DNA of 64,000 nt from Saccharopolyspora elongata (GCF_004348985.1 NZ_SMKW01000002.1:1-64000); one strand, 5' to 3'. Shown: positions 17,287 to 25,907, counted from the stretch's first letter. Made by a program: numbers and translations. The notes: generated by a model from the sequence alone, not told the origin.

Positions 17287-18075
17287 TCAGGCGACCAGGA
17301 CGCTGGTCCCGGCGGCGTCGAAGGCCTGCCGGACCTCGTCGTCGACACCGGAGTTGGTGATCAGCGTGTCGATCGCGTCGCCCGCGCAGATCTGCGCGAA
17401 CGCGCGGCGCCCCAGCTTCGAGCTGTCGGCGACCACGACGACGCGCGCCGCGCGCGAAGCCATCAGCCGGTTGATGCTCGCCTCGCCCTCGTGGTGCGCG
17501 TAGGCGCCGAGCTCGCTGTCGATCGCGTCGACGCCCAGGAACAGCAGGTCGAGGGTGATCTCCTGCAGGATGTGCGTGGCCAGCGGCCCGGTGAGCTCGA
17601 AGGACTGCTGCCGGGCCACGCCGCCGGTGACCACGATCTTGATGTGCGGCCGGACCACCAGCTCGTTGGCGATGTTCAACGCGTTGGTGACCACGGTCAG
17701 CCCCGGATCGCCGCGCTCGCTGAGGTCCGGCCGGGTGGCCAGGCAGCGCGCGACCTCGGTCGTGGTGGTGCCGCCGTTGAGCCCGATCACCATGCCGGGC
17801 TGGACCAGTCGCGCCGCCGCCGCGCTGATCCGCTGCTTCTCCGGCGCGTGCCGGGCGGCCTTGTGCCGCAGCGGCAGGTCGTAGGCGACGTTGGTGGCCA
17901 CCGCGCCGCCGCGGGTGCGGGCGAGCAGCTGCTGGTCCGCGAGGTGGTCGAGGTCGCGGCGGATGGTCGCGGCGGAAACGTCCAGCTCGGCGGCCAGTTC
18001 CTCGACGTCGGCGCGTTCGCGCCGGCCGACGATGTCCAGGAGTTTGCTCAGCCGTTCGTGCCGGTTCACAGCCAT
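17287..18075 (-). CDS. DeoR-family transcriptional repressor
   Basis: A 262-residue regulator. The N-terminal DeoR winged helix-turn-helix reads [13 protein letters not shown], then [22 protein letters not shown], then LLARTRGGA. The C-terminal DeoRC sugar-phosphate sensor carries [21 protein letters not shown] and VVTGG, with FLGVDAID and VVVADSSK. Such repressors release DNA on binding a phosphosugar. GTG 18069, two codons inside, has AAAGGA at proper spacing and may be the true start. Position between the SIS/transporter genes and the divergent GH109 gene suggests it controls both. Confidence 0.92.
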   Translation of the reverse strand: MAVNRHERLSKLLDIVGRRERADVEELAAELDVSAATIRRDLDHLADQQLLARTRGGAVATNVAYDLPLRHKAARHAPEKQRISAAAARLVQPGMVIGLNGGTTTTEVARCLATRPDLSERGDPGLTVVTNALNIANELVVRPHIKIVVTGGVARQQSFELTGPLATHILQEITLDLLFLGVDAIDSELGAYAHHEGEASINRLMASRAARVVVVADSSKLGRRAFAQICAGDAIDTLITNSGVDDEVRQAFDAAGTSVLVA

Positions 18076-18250
18076 TCCTTTCGCGCGGCCCCGACGAAAA
18101 GTACTACAAGGCCTGTCGCGCCTCGGGCGCTTCGGGGCAGCCGAACGGATCATCGCCGAACCGCCCGTGCGTCGGTACTGCTTCGAGGGCATGTGTGCAA
18201 TTCTGCGCGGAACATTGTTTCATCACGCACTTTCATGCAGGAGGAGACCG

Positions 18251-19618
18251 ATGGTCGACCGCACTCCTCTTTCCCGGCGGACCCTGCTGCGAACCGGTGC
18301 GGTGGCCGGAGCCGGGCTCGGGCTCGCCGACCTGGCGGCCGGATCCGCCGCAGCGCAGCAGGCCTGGCCCGCGGCCAAGGGAGATTCCATGATGGGCGTG
18401 CCCTTCGAGCCGCTCGACACCGTCCGCGTCGGGATCATCGGCCTGGGCAACCGCGGCGCGAGCATGCTGCCGCTGTTCCTGGAGCTCGAAGGCGTCGCGA
18501 TCACCGCGCTGTGCGACGCGAACCCCGACGCCGTGAACCGCGCGGCCAAGGCCGTGGTCGACGCGGGGCGCCCGGAACCGGCCAAGCACGGCGGCGGGGA
18601 CCACGACTTCGAGGCCCTGTGCGCCCGCGACGACGTCGACTTCGTCTACATCGCCACCCCGTGGGAATGGCACACGCCGATGGCGGTCATGGCGATGCGC
18701 AACGGCAAGCACGTCGGCGTGGAATGCCCGGCCGGCGTGACCACCGCCGAGCTGTGGGAACTCGTCGACACCTCCGAGCAGACCCGGCGGCACTGCATCC
18801 AGCTGGAGAACTGCTGCTACGGGCAGAACGAGCTGCGCGTGCTGCGGATGGCGCACGACGGCATGTTCGGCGACCTGCTCTACGGCGCCGGCGCCTACCT
18901 CCACGACCTGCGGGAACTGCTGTTCTCCAAGACCTACTACGCGAAGCAGTGGCGCCGCGCGTGGCACACCAAGGTCAACGGCGACCTGTACCCGACGCAC
19001 GGGCTCGGCCCGGTCGCGGCGTACCTCGACGTCAACCGCGGCGACCGGCTGACGCGGATCACCTCCATGAGCACCCCGGCGCTCGGGCTTGCCGCCTACC
19101 GGCAGGAGCACCTGCCCGCGGACGACCCGGCGTGGCAGGAGCCCTACGTCAAGGGCGACGCGACCATGAGCCTGATCCAGACCGAGGCGGGCCGCGTCAT
19201 CCACCTCGTGCACGACGTGTCCAACGGCCGGCCCTACAGCCGGCTCAACCAGCTGCAGGGCACCAAGGGCGTGTTCGAGGACTACCCGCCGCGGATCTAC
19301 CTGGAGCCGACCGGAAATCCGCACGAGTGGGGCAGCTGGGACGACTACGCGGGCCACGACCACTGGCTGTGGAAGGACGTCGGCCCGGGCCCGGGCGGGC
19401 ACGGCGGCATGGACTACCTGATGCTCTACCGGCTCGCGCAGACCATGCGCCTAGGGCTGCCGCCGGACATCGACGTCTACGACTCGGCGACCTGGAGCGC
19501 GCCGTTCGTGCTCAGCGCGGAGTCGATCGCCGGCGGCAGCTCCGCGGTCGACTTCCCGGACTTCACCCGCGGCCGGTGGGACACCCCGCACCCCGGGACC
19601 GATTCCGCCAAGCCCTGA
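18251..19618 (+). CDS. Tat-exported Gfo/Idh/MocA-type alpha-N-acetylgalactosaminidase (GH109)
   Basis: A 455-residue protein. Residues 1-35 form a twin-arginine signal (SRRTLLRTG) with an Ala cleavage site. An NAD-binding Rossmann domain follows ([14 protein letters not shown]), then [14 protein letters not shown] and [14 protein letters not shown], the hallmarks of family GH109 within Gfo/Idh/MocA. GH109 enzymes remove alpha-GalNAc by an NAD-dependent redox-elimination mechanism, and Tat export fits a protein that folds with its cofactor. GGAGGAG precedes the ATG. It is divergent from the DeoR, SIS and porter genes, together suggesting scavenging of GalNAc glycans. Confidence 0.9.
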   Translation: MVDRTPLSRRTLLRTGAVAGAGLGLADLAAGSAAAQQAWPAAKGDSMMGVPFEPLDTVRVGIIGLGNRGASMLPLFLELEGVAITALCDANPDAVNRAAKAVVDAGRPEPAKHGGGDHDFEALCARDDVDFVYIATPWEWHTPMAVMAMRNGKHVGVECPAGVTTAELWELVDTSEQTRRHCIQLENCCYGQNELRVLRMAHDGMFGDLLYGAGAYLHDLRELLFSKTYYAKQWRRAWHTKVNGDLYPTHGLGPVAAYLDVNRGDRLTRITSMSTPALGLAAYRQEHLPADDPAWQEPYVKGDATMSLIQTEAGRVIHLVHDVSNGRPYSRLNQLQGTKGVFEDYPPRIYLEPTGNPHEWGSWDDYAGHDHWLWKDVGPGPGGHGGMDYLMLYRLAQTMRLGLPPDIDVYDSATWSAPFVLSAESIAGGSSAVDFPDFTRGRWDTPHPGTDSAKP

Positions 19619-19646
19619 CGTTCAGGGCATTTGCGAGGATCGGTGC

Positions 19647-20273
19647 GTGGCACCAGAACTCGCGCCGTGGGACCCGGCTGGACCGGCCGAGGTGCAACGC
19701 CTCTTCTCGCGGCAGCCCGCGCCCTGGTGGGTGGCCGGCGGGTACGCGGTCGAACTCGCAGCGGGGCGCAGGCTGCGCGAGCACGGGGACATCGACGTGC
19801 TGCTGCTACGCCGCGACCAGCTCGCCGTCCAGCAGGCCCTGGCGGGCTGGGAGTGGTGGGCGGCGGACCCGCCCGGAACGCTTCGGCCCTGGCGCCGCGA
19901 CGAGCGGCTGCCCGCCGGCGTGCACGACATCTGGTGCCGGCGGAGCGCGAGTTCGCCCTGGCGCATCCAGGTGATGCTGGACGAATCGGCCGGCGACGAG
20001 TGGGGGTCGAGACGAGCGCGGCACCTCCGCCGGCCCATCGCCGAGATCGGCGGCCGGACCGCGGACGGGATCCCGTTCCTGGCGCCCGAGATCCAGCTGT
20101 TCTACAAGGCGGCGAACCCGCGCCCGAAGGACGAGTTCGACTTCGCGGCGGTGCTCCCGAGCCTCGACGCGGCGCAGCGGCGCTGGCTCGCCGACGCGAT
20201 CGCGACGACCTGCGGAGCCCATCCGTGGCTGCCCGCGCTCGTCCCCGCCGACGCCCCGCGCGATCCCGGCTGA
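19647..20273 (+). CDS. Nucleotidyltransferase-fold protein, aminoglycoside adenylyltransferase-like
   Basis: A 208-residue protein. WWVAGGYAVELAAGRRLREHGDIDVLLLR has the GG-X-hydrophobic and D-X-D layout of the nucleotidyltransferase active site, as in ANT(2'')-type and LinB-like enzymes. A Trp-rich middle and FLAPEIQLFYKAANPRPKDEFDF follow, the conserved C-terminal helix with acidic residues. It could adenylylate a small molecule such as an antibiotic, or be a housekeeping relative; resistance is not shown. It starts at GTG 19647 with GCGAGG upstream. Confidence 0.75.
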   Translation: MAPELAPWDPAGPAEVQRLFSRQPAPWWVAGGYAVELAAGRRLREHGDIDVLLLRRDQLAVQQALAGWEWWAADPPGTLRPWRRDERLPAGVHDIWCRRSASSPWRIQVMLDESAGDEWGSRRARHLRRPIAEIGGRTADGIPFLAPEIQLFYKAANPRPKDEFDFAAVLPSLDAAQRRWLADAIATTCGAHPWLPALVPADAPRDPG

Positions 20274-20384
20274 CGCCCGGGTCCGGCGCTGAGCCGCACA
20301 GGGCGAGCCGAGCCTCGACCTGCGGTGATCGACGCGCGACGGCTCGGTCCTGCCGGGGCCAGGACGCCGCCGGGTAGCATCGGG

Positions 20385-20458
20385 CTCCGGCCACCCACGG
20401 GGTGGCCGGAGCGCGAAACCTCCCGCCGGCCAGCGGAATCCCGGCCGGCTTTCGCGCT
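20385..20458. terminator. Two strong adjacent hairpins before the two-component operon
   Basis: Hairpin 1: CTCCGGCCACC (20385-20395) pairs with GGTGGCCGGAG (20401-20411). Hairpin 2: AGCGCGAAA (20410-20418) pairs with TTTCGCGCT (20450-20458), enclosing GCCGGCC (20425-20431) and GGCCGGC (20443-20449). All arms match perfectly. They lie after the nucleotidyltransferase and 32 bases before the kinase start, so they could terminate the first gene or form a leader of the second. No U-tract is present. Confidence 0.55.
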
Positions 20459-20490
20459 GCGAGCACAGTGGACGGAAGTTCGGGGGCCGG

Positions 20491-21648
20491 GTGGCGCAAG
20501 GGCACCGCGCGCAGGTGGAGCGGGCGGCGGAACAGGGCGTTCGGTTCGAGCACCTGCTGGACGAGCACGCGCAGGTGCTGCACCTGCTCGACGACACGGC
20601 CGCGCTGCGCGGGCTCGCGCAGCGGGTGCGAGAGGAATGCGGCGCGCACATCGGCCTGGCCGGGCCGGTCGAGGCCGACCGCCTACTGGTGCTGCGGCAG
20701 TGGAACGGCACCTGCGCCACCGGCCTGCACGACCTGCGCGTTCCGATGGGCCTCGGGCTCGGCGGGCTGGGCTTCGCCGAGCTGCGGCCGGTGTGGGTCG
20801 ACGACTACTGCGCGTCGGAGCTGATCACCCACGACTTCGACGGGCCGATCTCCGCCGACGGCATCAAGACCATGCTGGCGGTGCCGATGGTCCGGGCGGG
20901 CAAGGTGCACGGCGTGGTCTACGCGGCGATGCGCGAGATCACCGACTTCGGCGGCAGGCAGCTCGACGCCGCGGTGCACGTCGCCAACAGCGGGGGACTG
21001 GCGCTGCAGACGGCGTCGGCGGCGCGGCGCCAGCGCGAGGCGGCGGCCGCGGCCGAACGCCGCCGGATCGCCTCGGAGCTGCACGATTCGGTGGGAGCGC
21101 GGCTGTTCCGGATGGGCGCGGAGCTGCGCGACCTGCGGACGCACGCCGAAGGCGGCAGCAGCGAACTGCTGGACCGGTTGGTGTCGCTGGAGAACCAGCT
21201 CGCGGAGACCGCGTCCGCCTTCCGCGACTCGGTGCACGCCCTGGACCACGGCGAACCGGGCGGCGGCCTCGCCGAGGCATTGTCCCGGGACTGCGCGGCG
21301 TTCCAGCGCCGCACCGGCACGACGGCCCAGTCGGTCGAGGTCGGCGCGGTGCCGGACTGCGGGCCGCACCGCGCCCGGGTACTGCTCGCGGCCGCCCGCG
21401 AAGCGCTGCTCAACGTGGAGAAGCACGCCAACGCCCGCTCCGTGCTCATCAGCACGATCGCGCTGGACGACGAGATCACCATCTCGGTCGCCGACGACGG
21501 CAGCGGCTGGCCCGGCCGGGGCCAGGAGGGCAACGGCATTGGGCTGCGAGCCACCGCCGACCGGGTCGGCGAGGTCGGCGGCACGCTGTCGGTGGTGGCC
21601 AACGAGGACGGTGGGCTGACCGTGCGCATCCGGGTTCCGCTGACGTGA
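20491..21648 (+). CDS. GAF-domain sensor histidine kinase (HisKA_3 type)
   Basis: A 385-residue cytoplasmic kinase. An N-terminal GAF domain spans about 30-175. The HisKA_3 dimerisation helix carries RRRIASELHDSVGARL, with the phosphorylated His at 198. The C-terminal HATPase_c carries EALLNVEKHANA (N box), VADDGSGWP (G1) and GIGLRATADRV. There is no membrane segment, so it senses an internal signal, perhaps through GAF-bound ligand or haem as in DosS-like kinases. GTG 20491 follows GGGGG. Its stop overlaps the response-regulator GTG. Confidence 0.92.
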   Translation: MAQGHRAQVERAAEQGVRFEHLLDEHAQVLHLLDDTAALRGLAQRVREECGAHIGLAGPVEADRLLVLRQWNGTCATGLHDLRVPMGLGLGGLGFAELRPVWVDDYCASELITHDFDGPISADGIKTMLAVPMVRAGKVHGVVYAAMREITDFGGRQLDAAVHVANSGGLALQTASAARRQREAAAAAERRRIASELHDSVGARLFRMGAELRDLRTHAEGGSSELLDRLVSLENQLAETASAFRDSVHALDHGEPGGGLAEALSRDCAAFQRRTGTTAQSVEVGAVPDCGPHRARVLLAAAREALLNVEKHANARSVLISTIALDDEITISVADDGSGWPGRGQEGNGIGLRATADRVGEVGGTLSVVANEDGGLTVRIRVPLT

Positions 21649-22274
21649 GCGAGGACATCCGCCTCGTCGTCGTCGACGACCACCCGGTGGTGCTCGACGG
21701 CGTTCGCCTGCTGCTGCGCGACGATCCGGCGATCCGCGTGGTCGGCGGCGCACCGGACGCCGCCTCGGCGGTGCGGCTGGTCGCCCGGGCCCGGCCGCAC
21801 GTCGTCCTGCTGGACCTGCGGTTGCCGGACGCGGTGGCGAGCGAACTCGTCGCACCGCTGCGCCAGGCCGCGCCCGACGCGCGGATCGTGGTGTTCACGG
21901 CCTACCGCGACCACGCCGCGCTCCAGGCGACGCTCGACGCCGGTGTCGACGGATGCCTGCTCAAGGACGCCGGCGCGACGGACCTGGTGGCGGCGGTGCG
22001 CCAGGCGGTGAGTGGGGTCGCGATCTTCGATCCGCGCGTCGACGCCCGGGCGGCGCCCCGGATGCGCGCCCGGCTGCACGACACCGGGCTGACGCAACGC
22101 GAGTACGACGTGGTCCGGCACGCCGCCGCGGGACGGACCAACCCGGAGATCGCCGAGCAGCTCGGCCTCACCCGGCACACCGTCACCGGCTACCTGCGGA
22201 ACGCGATGCGCAAGCTCAACGCCCGCAACCGGATCGAGCTGATAACCAAGGCCGCCCAGTCGGGCCTGCTGTAG
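21645..22274 (+). CDS. NarL/FixJ-type response regulator
   Basis: A 209-residue protein. The receiver domain has acidic VVVDDHP at 8-14, phospho-acceptor Asp about 57 in VVLLDLRLPD, Thr in VVFTAY and Lys in CLLKDAG. The C-terminal LuxR helix-turn-helix reads LTQREYDVVRHAAAG, TNPEIAEQLGLTRHTVTGYL, MRKLNARNR. Its GTG start overlaps the kinase stop in a GTGA, so kinase and regulator are made together as a pair. Targets are not evident in the window. Confidence 0.93.
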   Translation: MSEDIRLVVVDDHPVVLDGVRLLLRDDPAIRVVGGAPDAASAVRLVARARPHVVLLDLRLPDAVASELVAPLRQAAPDARIVVFTAYRDHAALQATLDAGVDGCLLKDAGATDLVAAVRQAVSGVAIFDPRVDARAAPRMRARLHDTGLTQREYDVVRHAAAGRTNPEIAEQLGLTRHTVTGYLRNAMRKLNARNRIELITKAAQSGLL

Positions 22275-22590
22275 CTCCTGTTCGAGCACCCGCCTGACAC
22301 GCCGGTACATGTCGCGTCCCGGCGGAAGTGACGCCGTTTTCGCGCGAAAACGTCACCCGCACGCCTGGCGAACGCCGTTTTCGCGCGAAAACGTCACCTC
22401 AACCCGAACGGGGTTCGCCGGGAGCCCCGATTCGGGGGCGAAACCCCACAGGTGTGGGGGTCGGCTGTGCGTTCTGCGTCTCACCCATCGGCTCGATCGC
22501 GCGCCGGAACCGGCGTAGGAGCAGGTCAGGGGATTGCCGGTGCGAACGGTCGGCGTCGGGTCCCCGGTGCCGGCCTGGAAGGTGATCGCC
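22275..22590. other. Intergenic region with two copies of a 16-bp palindrome
   Basis: I see no gene in this 316-base gap other than the mini-gene that follows. GTTTTCGCGCGAAAAC is present perfectly at 22336-22351 and 22377-22392, each within ACGCC...GTCACC. The first copy is extended by GTGAC (22328-22332) and GTCAC (22351-22355) arms. A related palindrome, GATTTCGCGCGAAATC, lies at 53634-53649. Confidence 0.8.
22336..22392. repeat. Tandem pair of TTTCGCGCGAAA palindromes
   Basis: Two identical 16-bp palindromes lie 41 bases apart, roughly four helical turns, between an operon end and the mini-gene. The symmetrical layout could bind a dimeric protein twice. It could equally be a dispersed intergenic repeat, since a close relative occurs at 53634. 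Confidence 0.7.
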
Positions 22591-22677
22591 ATGGACAAGA
22601 AGTCGAACCTGCTGATCATCGTCGTCGCCGGGGTCATCGCCATCGGACTGCTGTTCGTGGCCGTGTCGGTGGGCTGA
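22591..22677 (+). CDS. 28-residue single-pass membrane mini-protein
   Basis: ATG 22591 opens MDKKSNLLIIVVAGVIAI... to the TGA at 22675-22677. Two Lys lead into a 20-residue hydrophobic helix ending in Gly, the layout of a single-pass peptide with a cytoplasmic N-terminus. GGAAGG lies 8-9 bases upstream. Proteins this small are usually missed in annotation. The reading frame, ribosome site and composition support it, but there is no homologue I can name. Its stop runs directly into the terminator of the opposite operon. Confidence 0.55.
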   Translation: MDKKSNLLIIVVAGVIAIGLLFVAVSVG

Positions 22678-22720
22678 AAAAACGCCTGCACCCCCGGGCG
22701 CAGCCGGGAGTGCAGGCGTT
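22675..22720 (-). terminator. Intrinsic terminator of the type VII cassette
   Basis: AACGCCTGCAC (22681-22691) pairs perfectly with GTGCAGGCGTT (22710-22720), and an inner CCCGG/CCGGG extends the stem. Read on the minus strand the hairpin is followed by six U residues (AAAAAA at 22677-22682 on the plus strand). It lies 12 bases after the last gene of the operon. It is the clearest rho-independent terminator in the window. Confidence 0.9.
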
Positions 22721-22732
22721 CATCGGCAGGGC

Positions 22733-23941
22733 TCAGGCGTTGCCGGGCGGGGGCGCGCCGTACTGACCCGTGCCGTACTGGGTCGTTTCGGACGAGTCCG
22801 GGTCCGGCCAAGTCGCTTCGTACGGGTTCTTCCGGGTCGTCGCCGCTTCGGACGAGTTCGCCGGACGCGCCATCGGGCCGCCCGCCGCCATGTAGGGCGA
22901 GCCGCTCTGGGAACCCGCCCCGGCCGAGGCCGAGTAGGTCGAGCCGGACGAACCCGGGTTGGCCCCCACGGGATTGGCGGTGGCGTAACCGGCCGCTGCC
23001 AGGCGAGGCGAGCCGGCGAGCGACGAGGTCGCGCCGGCCGCGGCCGTGCCTGCCGCGGCCGAGTACGGCGATCCTTCGTACGCCGATCCCGGGATCGGCG
23101 AGCCCGACGGCAGGCCGGAGAGCCCGGACCGCGTGCTCTGGGCCGTCGTGCTCCTCGGCGAGCCGGTGCTCTGCTGGGCGAGCTCGCTGATCTGCACGAT
23201 CTTGTCGGTCAGCGAGGCCACGGCCTTGGCCGTCGAATCGACGTGCTTCATCAGGTTCTGCGCGCTGGAGAGCAGGGTCTGCAGGTGCCCCATGATCCGG
23301 CCGCCGTACTCGACGGCGACCTGCACGGCCTGCGGGATCGCGGCCGCGATGCTCGCCCCGAAGGTCGCCTGTGCCGCGGCGATCGCCTGGTTCATGATCA
23401 TGATGATCTTGCCGACGGCCTCGTTGACGAGGGTCGTGACCTCCTGGAGGGTCTTCGCGACCGCTTCGCCCGCGCCGGCCGCGGCTTCCGCCAGCGCGAC
23501 CCCCGCCTGGCCGAGCCCGTTGATCCCGTCCACCAGCTCCGCGCCGGTCTTCAGGTATCCGGCCGCGGCCTCGCCCGACCAGCCGCTGGTCTCCGGCCCG
23601 GTCGACTGCCCGTACTCCGAGGCGATCGTCGAGACCGCTCGCCCGGCGTTCTGGAAGCCCTCCGCGCCCGAGGCGATCGAGCTCGGGTCGCCGGCCAGCT
23701 GCTGCAGCGGTTCGGCCAGGAACGACACCGATTCCGCAAGGAAGCCGAAGCCGGCACCGGCCAGGGCCGACAGCGGGTCGGACACCGAGCCGAGGACCTG
23801 CAGCCCGGCACCGGCCCCGCCGAAGTCACCGGTCTGCCAGTCCTTGTTCTGCACGGCCTGGATGGTCGACTTCAGGTCGTCGACGATCTGCGAGGCGTTC
23901 GACGGGTCCGGGCTCGCCGAGAAGTTGAGCTCCACGGTCAT
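22733..23941 (-). CDS. Large WXG100/PPE-like type VII substrate with Ala/Ser/Gly tail
   Basis: A 402-residue protein. Residues 1-260 are helical and Ala/Gly-rich, with the WSGEAAAGYL turn near 122, which resembles the WXG hairpin of ESX substrates. The tail, residues 265-402, is low-complexity with recurring GSPY- or SPR-type units (YEGSPYSAA, SQSGSPYMAA) and many Pro near the end. No signal peptide is present. It is the last and largest gene of the cassette, overlapping the EspC-like gene by 4 bases. It probably leaves the cell through an ESX-type system. Confidence 0.75.
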   Translation of the reverse strand: MTVELNFSASPDPSNASQIVDDLKSTIQAVQNKDWQTGDFGGAGAGLQVLGSVSDPLSALAGAGFGFLAESVSFLAEPLQQLAGDPSSIASGAEGFQNAGRAVSTIASEYGQSTGPETSGWSGEAAAGYLKTGAELVDGINGLGQAGVALAEAAAGAGEAVAKTLQEVTTLVNEAVGKIIMIMNQAIAAAQATFGASIAAAIPQAVQVAVEYGGRIMGHLQTLLSSAQNLMKHVDSTAKAVASLTDKIVQISELAQQSTGSPRSTTAQSTRSGLSGLPSGSPIPGSAYEGSPYSAAAGTAAAGATSSLAGSPRLAAAGYATANPVGANPGSSGSTYSASAGAGSQSGSPYMAAGGPMARPANSSEAATTRKNPYEATWPDPDSSETTQYGTGQYGAPPPGNA

Positions 23942-24252
23942 CGCGCGTCCCTCCCGAACAGCAAGCCGGCGTTGCGGTCGTCGGAGCGCTCGTAGCCCTT
24001 GGCGGTCTGCACCAGCGCCGAGCTCATCCCGTCCATGGCGGACGCGGCGCTCCCGATGGCCTCCCCGGCCTGGGTCATGGCGCCGCTGAGCCCGGCCGTG
24101 ATGAACTGCACGAACGAGCCGAGCGCGTTCTCGGCCAGCGCGCCGGGCAGGCCCCCGGCGGCCGAGGACAGCCCGTCGGCGATGCCGGCGACCGTCTTGG
24201 CGTGCTCCCGGATCTGCCCGGGATCGACCTGGAATTCGCCTGGCGCGCTCAT
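23938..24252 (-). CDS. EspC-like (DUF2580) type VII secretion substrate
   Basis: A 104-residue helical protein. GEFQVDPGQIREHAKTVAGIADGL is the conserved start of the EspC/DUF2580 family. Near the C-terminus GYERSDD contains the YxxxD/E signal used by ESX systems. It overlaps both neighbours by 4 bases (ATGA), indicating tight co-translation. It probably pairs with one of the neighbouring small helical proteins for export. Confidence 0.85.
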   Translation of the reverse strand: MSAPGEFQVDPGQIREHAKTVAGIADGLSSAAGGLPGALAENALGSFVQFITAGLSGAMTQAGEAIGSAASAMDGMSSALVQTAKGYERSDDRNAGLLFGRDAR

Positions 24253-24671
24253 CGGACGATCACCTGCGGGTTCGCGAAGAAGTAGTCGTCGTCGTCCGGC
24301 GGCGGCGGGCCGGACGAGGCGTCGACACCGGCGGCCGGCGGCATGTTCTGCTTCACGAAGTCCAGCGCGGGACCGTCGCCGACGTAGTCGGTCATGATCT
24401 CGACCACCTGAGCGCCGACCGAGCGCTGCGCCTGCTGCGCGGTGGTCAGGATGAGCCGCGCGAGCTGCTCGGCCTCCAGCGCGCGAGCCGCCGGCGTCAG
24501 CCGGATGTCCTCCATCGCGCCGCTGGGCCCCACCTGCACGGTGACCTCGCCGCGCGGCGAAGACGCCGTGCCGCTCATCCGGCTCAGGCTTTCGCTGGCC
24601 GCGCGGGCGTTCGCCGCCGCCCGTGTGAGCTTCTTGTCGTAGTCAGCCAGCCACTGCGCTGGTGAATCCAC
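24249..24671 (-). CDS. YbaB/EbfC-fold protein of the type VII cassette
   Basis: A 140-residue protein with an N-terminal helix, a beta hairpin (GEVTVQVGPSGAMEDIRLTPAA) and a long second helix, the fold order of YbaB/EbfC nucleoid-associated proteins. An acidic tail (PPPPDDDDYFF) follows. In ESX loci such EspB- or EbfC-like proteins are frequent neighbours of unknown role. GTG 24671 is chosen because GGAGG lies 7 bases upstream. A GTG at 24713 would overlap the EspG gene and lacks a ribosome site. Confidence 0.8.
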   Translation of the reverse strand: MDSPAQWLADYDKKLTRAAANARAASESLSRMSGTASSPRGEVTVQVGPSGAMEDIRLTPAARALEAEQLARLILTTAQQAQRSVGAQVVEIMTDYVGDGPALDFVKQNMPPAAGVDASSGPPPPDDDDYFFANPQVIVR

Positions 24672-24709
24672 GGTGTTTCCTCCGACTTCGTCCTGGAAGT
24701 TGCCTGCGC

Positions 24710-25543
24710 TCACCGCGGCCGGCGGGCGATCCCGGCCAGCTCGTCGAGCGCGAAGCGCAGGTCCTCGCTGCGCAACGGGTTGATGCTCACCCAGCCGTTG
24801 CGGGCCGGGTTGACCCGCAGCCGGCCGCGCGGACCGTCCAACCAGGACAGTTCGGTGCCGGCCCGGACGTTCTCGGCGCCGTCGCGCCGCGTCGCGCCGA
24901 GCTGGCCCCGGCCGGTCAGGGTCGGCAGCAGCCCGGTGAGCTGGTCGAGCACGTCGGGGTCGCCGCCGCAGTCGCGGACGAGCTCCCGCAGGAGGCGTTC
25001 CTTCGCCTCATCGTCCGCCGCGTCGCGGATCAGCTCCGCCGCGCTGCCGATCGCGCGCTCGGGCAACGAGATCGGCATCGCCCGGGCCGGGCCCAGGTCG
25101 GGCACCATCGGCCGCAGCGCGTCGCCCAGCGCGTTCGCCAGGACCCGCCTGATCCGCACCGGGCTGGCCGGGTCGCCGTCCAGCGGCTGCTCGCAGATCA
25201 GTGCCCACGACCGGTAGACCATCGCCACGACGGCGGTCGCGCCGTCGCCGTCGAACAGCACGAGATCGACCGTGCCCCGGTACTCGCGCAGCGCCGTGAC
25301 CAGCTCGGCCGCGGCGCCGGCGGGCCCGTCCTCGTCGGCGAGCCCGCGTGCCTGGAGGGTCTGGCCCGCAGTGGCCAGCAGCACCTCCCGCTCGCCCTCG
25401 ATCCGCCCGAACGCCGGCACGCGCAGCGGGAAGGGAAAGTGCACGCCGACGTGCGAGGCGAGCAGATCGAGCTCGATCTGTCCGAAGTGGATGGTTCCGT
25501 CGGTGGCCCCGCGCCGGGCGGTGCGCGTGGTCGCGGTCGTCAT
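24710..25543 (-). CDS. EspG-family type VII secretion chaperone
   Basis: A 277-residue protein with the EspG pattern: an N-terminal LDLLASHVGVHFPFPLRVP segment, then GEREVLLATAGQTLQARGL, a central beta sheet (TVDLVLFDGDGATAVVAMVYRSW) and helical C-terminal repeats. EspG proteins bind PE-PPE or equivalent substrate pairs in the cytoplasm and keep them soluble before export. It overlaps the preceding small helical gene by 4 bases. The EccC ATPase and Ecc channel genes are not in the window. Confidence 0.82.
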   Translation of the reverse strand: MTTATTRTARRGATDGTIHFGQIELDLLASHVGVHFPFPLRVPAFGRIEGEREVLLATAGQTLQARGLADEDGPAGAAAELVTALREYRGTVDLVLFDGDGATAVVAMVYRSWALICEQPLDGDPASPVRIRRVLANALGDALRPMVPDLGPARAMPISLPERAIGSAAELIRDAADDEAKERLLRELVRDCGGDPDVLDQLTGLLPTLTGRGQLGATRRDGAENVRAGTELSWLDGPRGRLRVNPARNGWVSINPLRSEDLRFALDELAGIARRPR

Positions 25544-25887
25544 TCCGCGGCACCGCCCGTCCTGCGCAGCACCTGCGCGGTGTGGTCGTCGGAACTCACG
25601 TAGCGGGTGACGGTCTGGTGCAGCGCGTCGTGGAAGCCGTTCAGCTCGGTGTCGGCCGCGCTGATCTCGCCGGTGAGCCCGGACTGGCCGGCCGCCTCGC
25701 GCAGCCGCATCGCCAGGTGCATCGCCGGCGGCGCGGTACCGAGCATCGGCATCCGCTCGGCGAGCTGGCGCGCGGACGTCACCAGGCCGTTGGTCTGCTC
25801 GCCGAGGTTGGTGAGCGTTTTGACCTGGGCCGCCAGGTCCTGCGGCGAGACCTGGTAGCCGGGCCCGGGGTTCGCTTCGGAGGTCAA
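25540..25887 (-). CDS. Small helical type VII substrate with YxxxD signal
   Basis: A 115-residue protein, mostly two helices. VSPQDLAAQVKTLTNLGEQ opens the first and TVTRYVSSDD near the end supplies a YxxxD-type export signal. It has no WXG, so it is a relative of the EspC/ESX helical-hairpin group rather than a canonical WXG100 protein. TTG 25887 is preferred because AGGAG lies 8 bases upstream; GTG 25896 would overlap that site. It sits between the PPE-like and EspG genes. Confidence 0.72.
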   Translation of the reverse strand: MTSEANPGPGYQVSPQDLAAQVKTLTNLGEQTNGLVTSARQLAERMPMLGTAPPAMHLAMRLREAAGQSGLTGEISAADTELNGFHDALHQTVTRYVSSDDHTAQVLRRTGGAAE

Positions 25888-25907
25888 GGGATTCACTCCT
25901 GTTCGTG

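Noticed and set aside
22319..22420. Palindrome pair considered as a CRISPR array
   Set aside because: There are only two units, the repeats are self-complementary 16-mers with a short spacer, and no cas genes are nearby.
24672..24713. Upstream GTG start for the YbaB-fold gene
   Set aside because: It overlaps the EspG gene and lacks a ribosome site, whereas GTG 24671 has GGAGG at ideal spacing.
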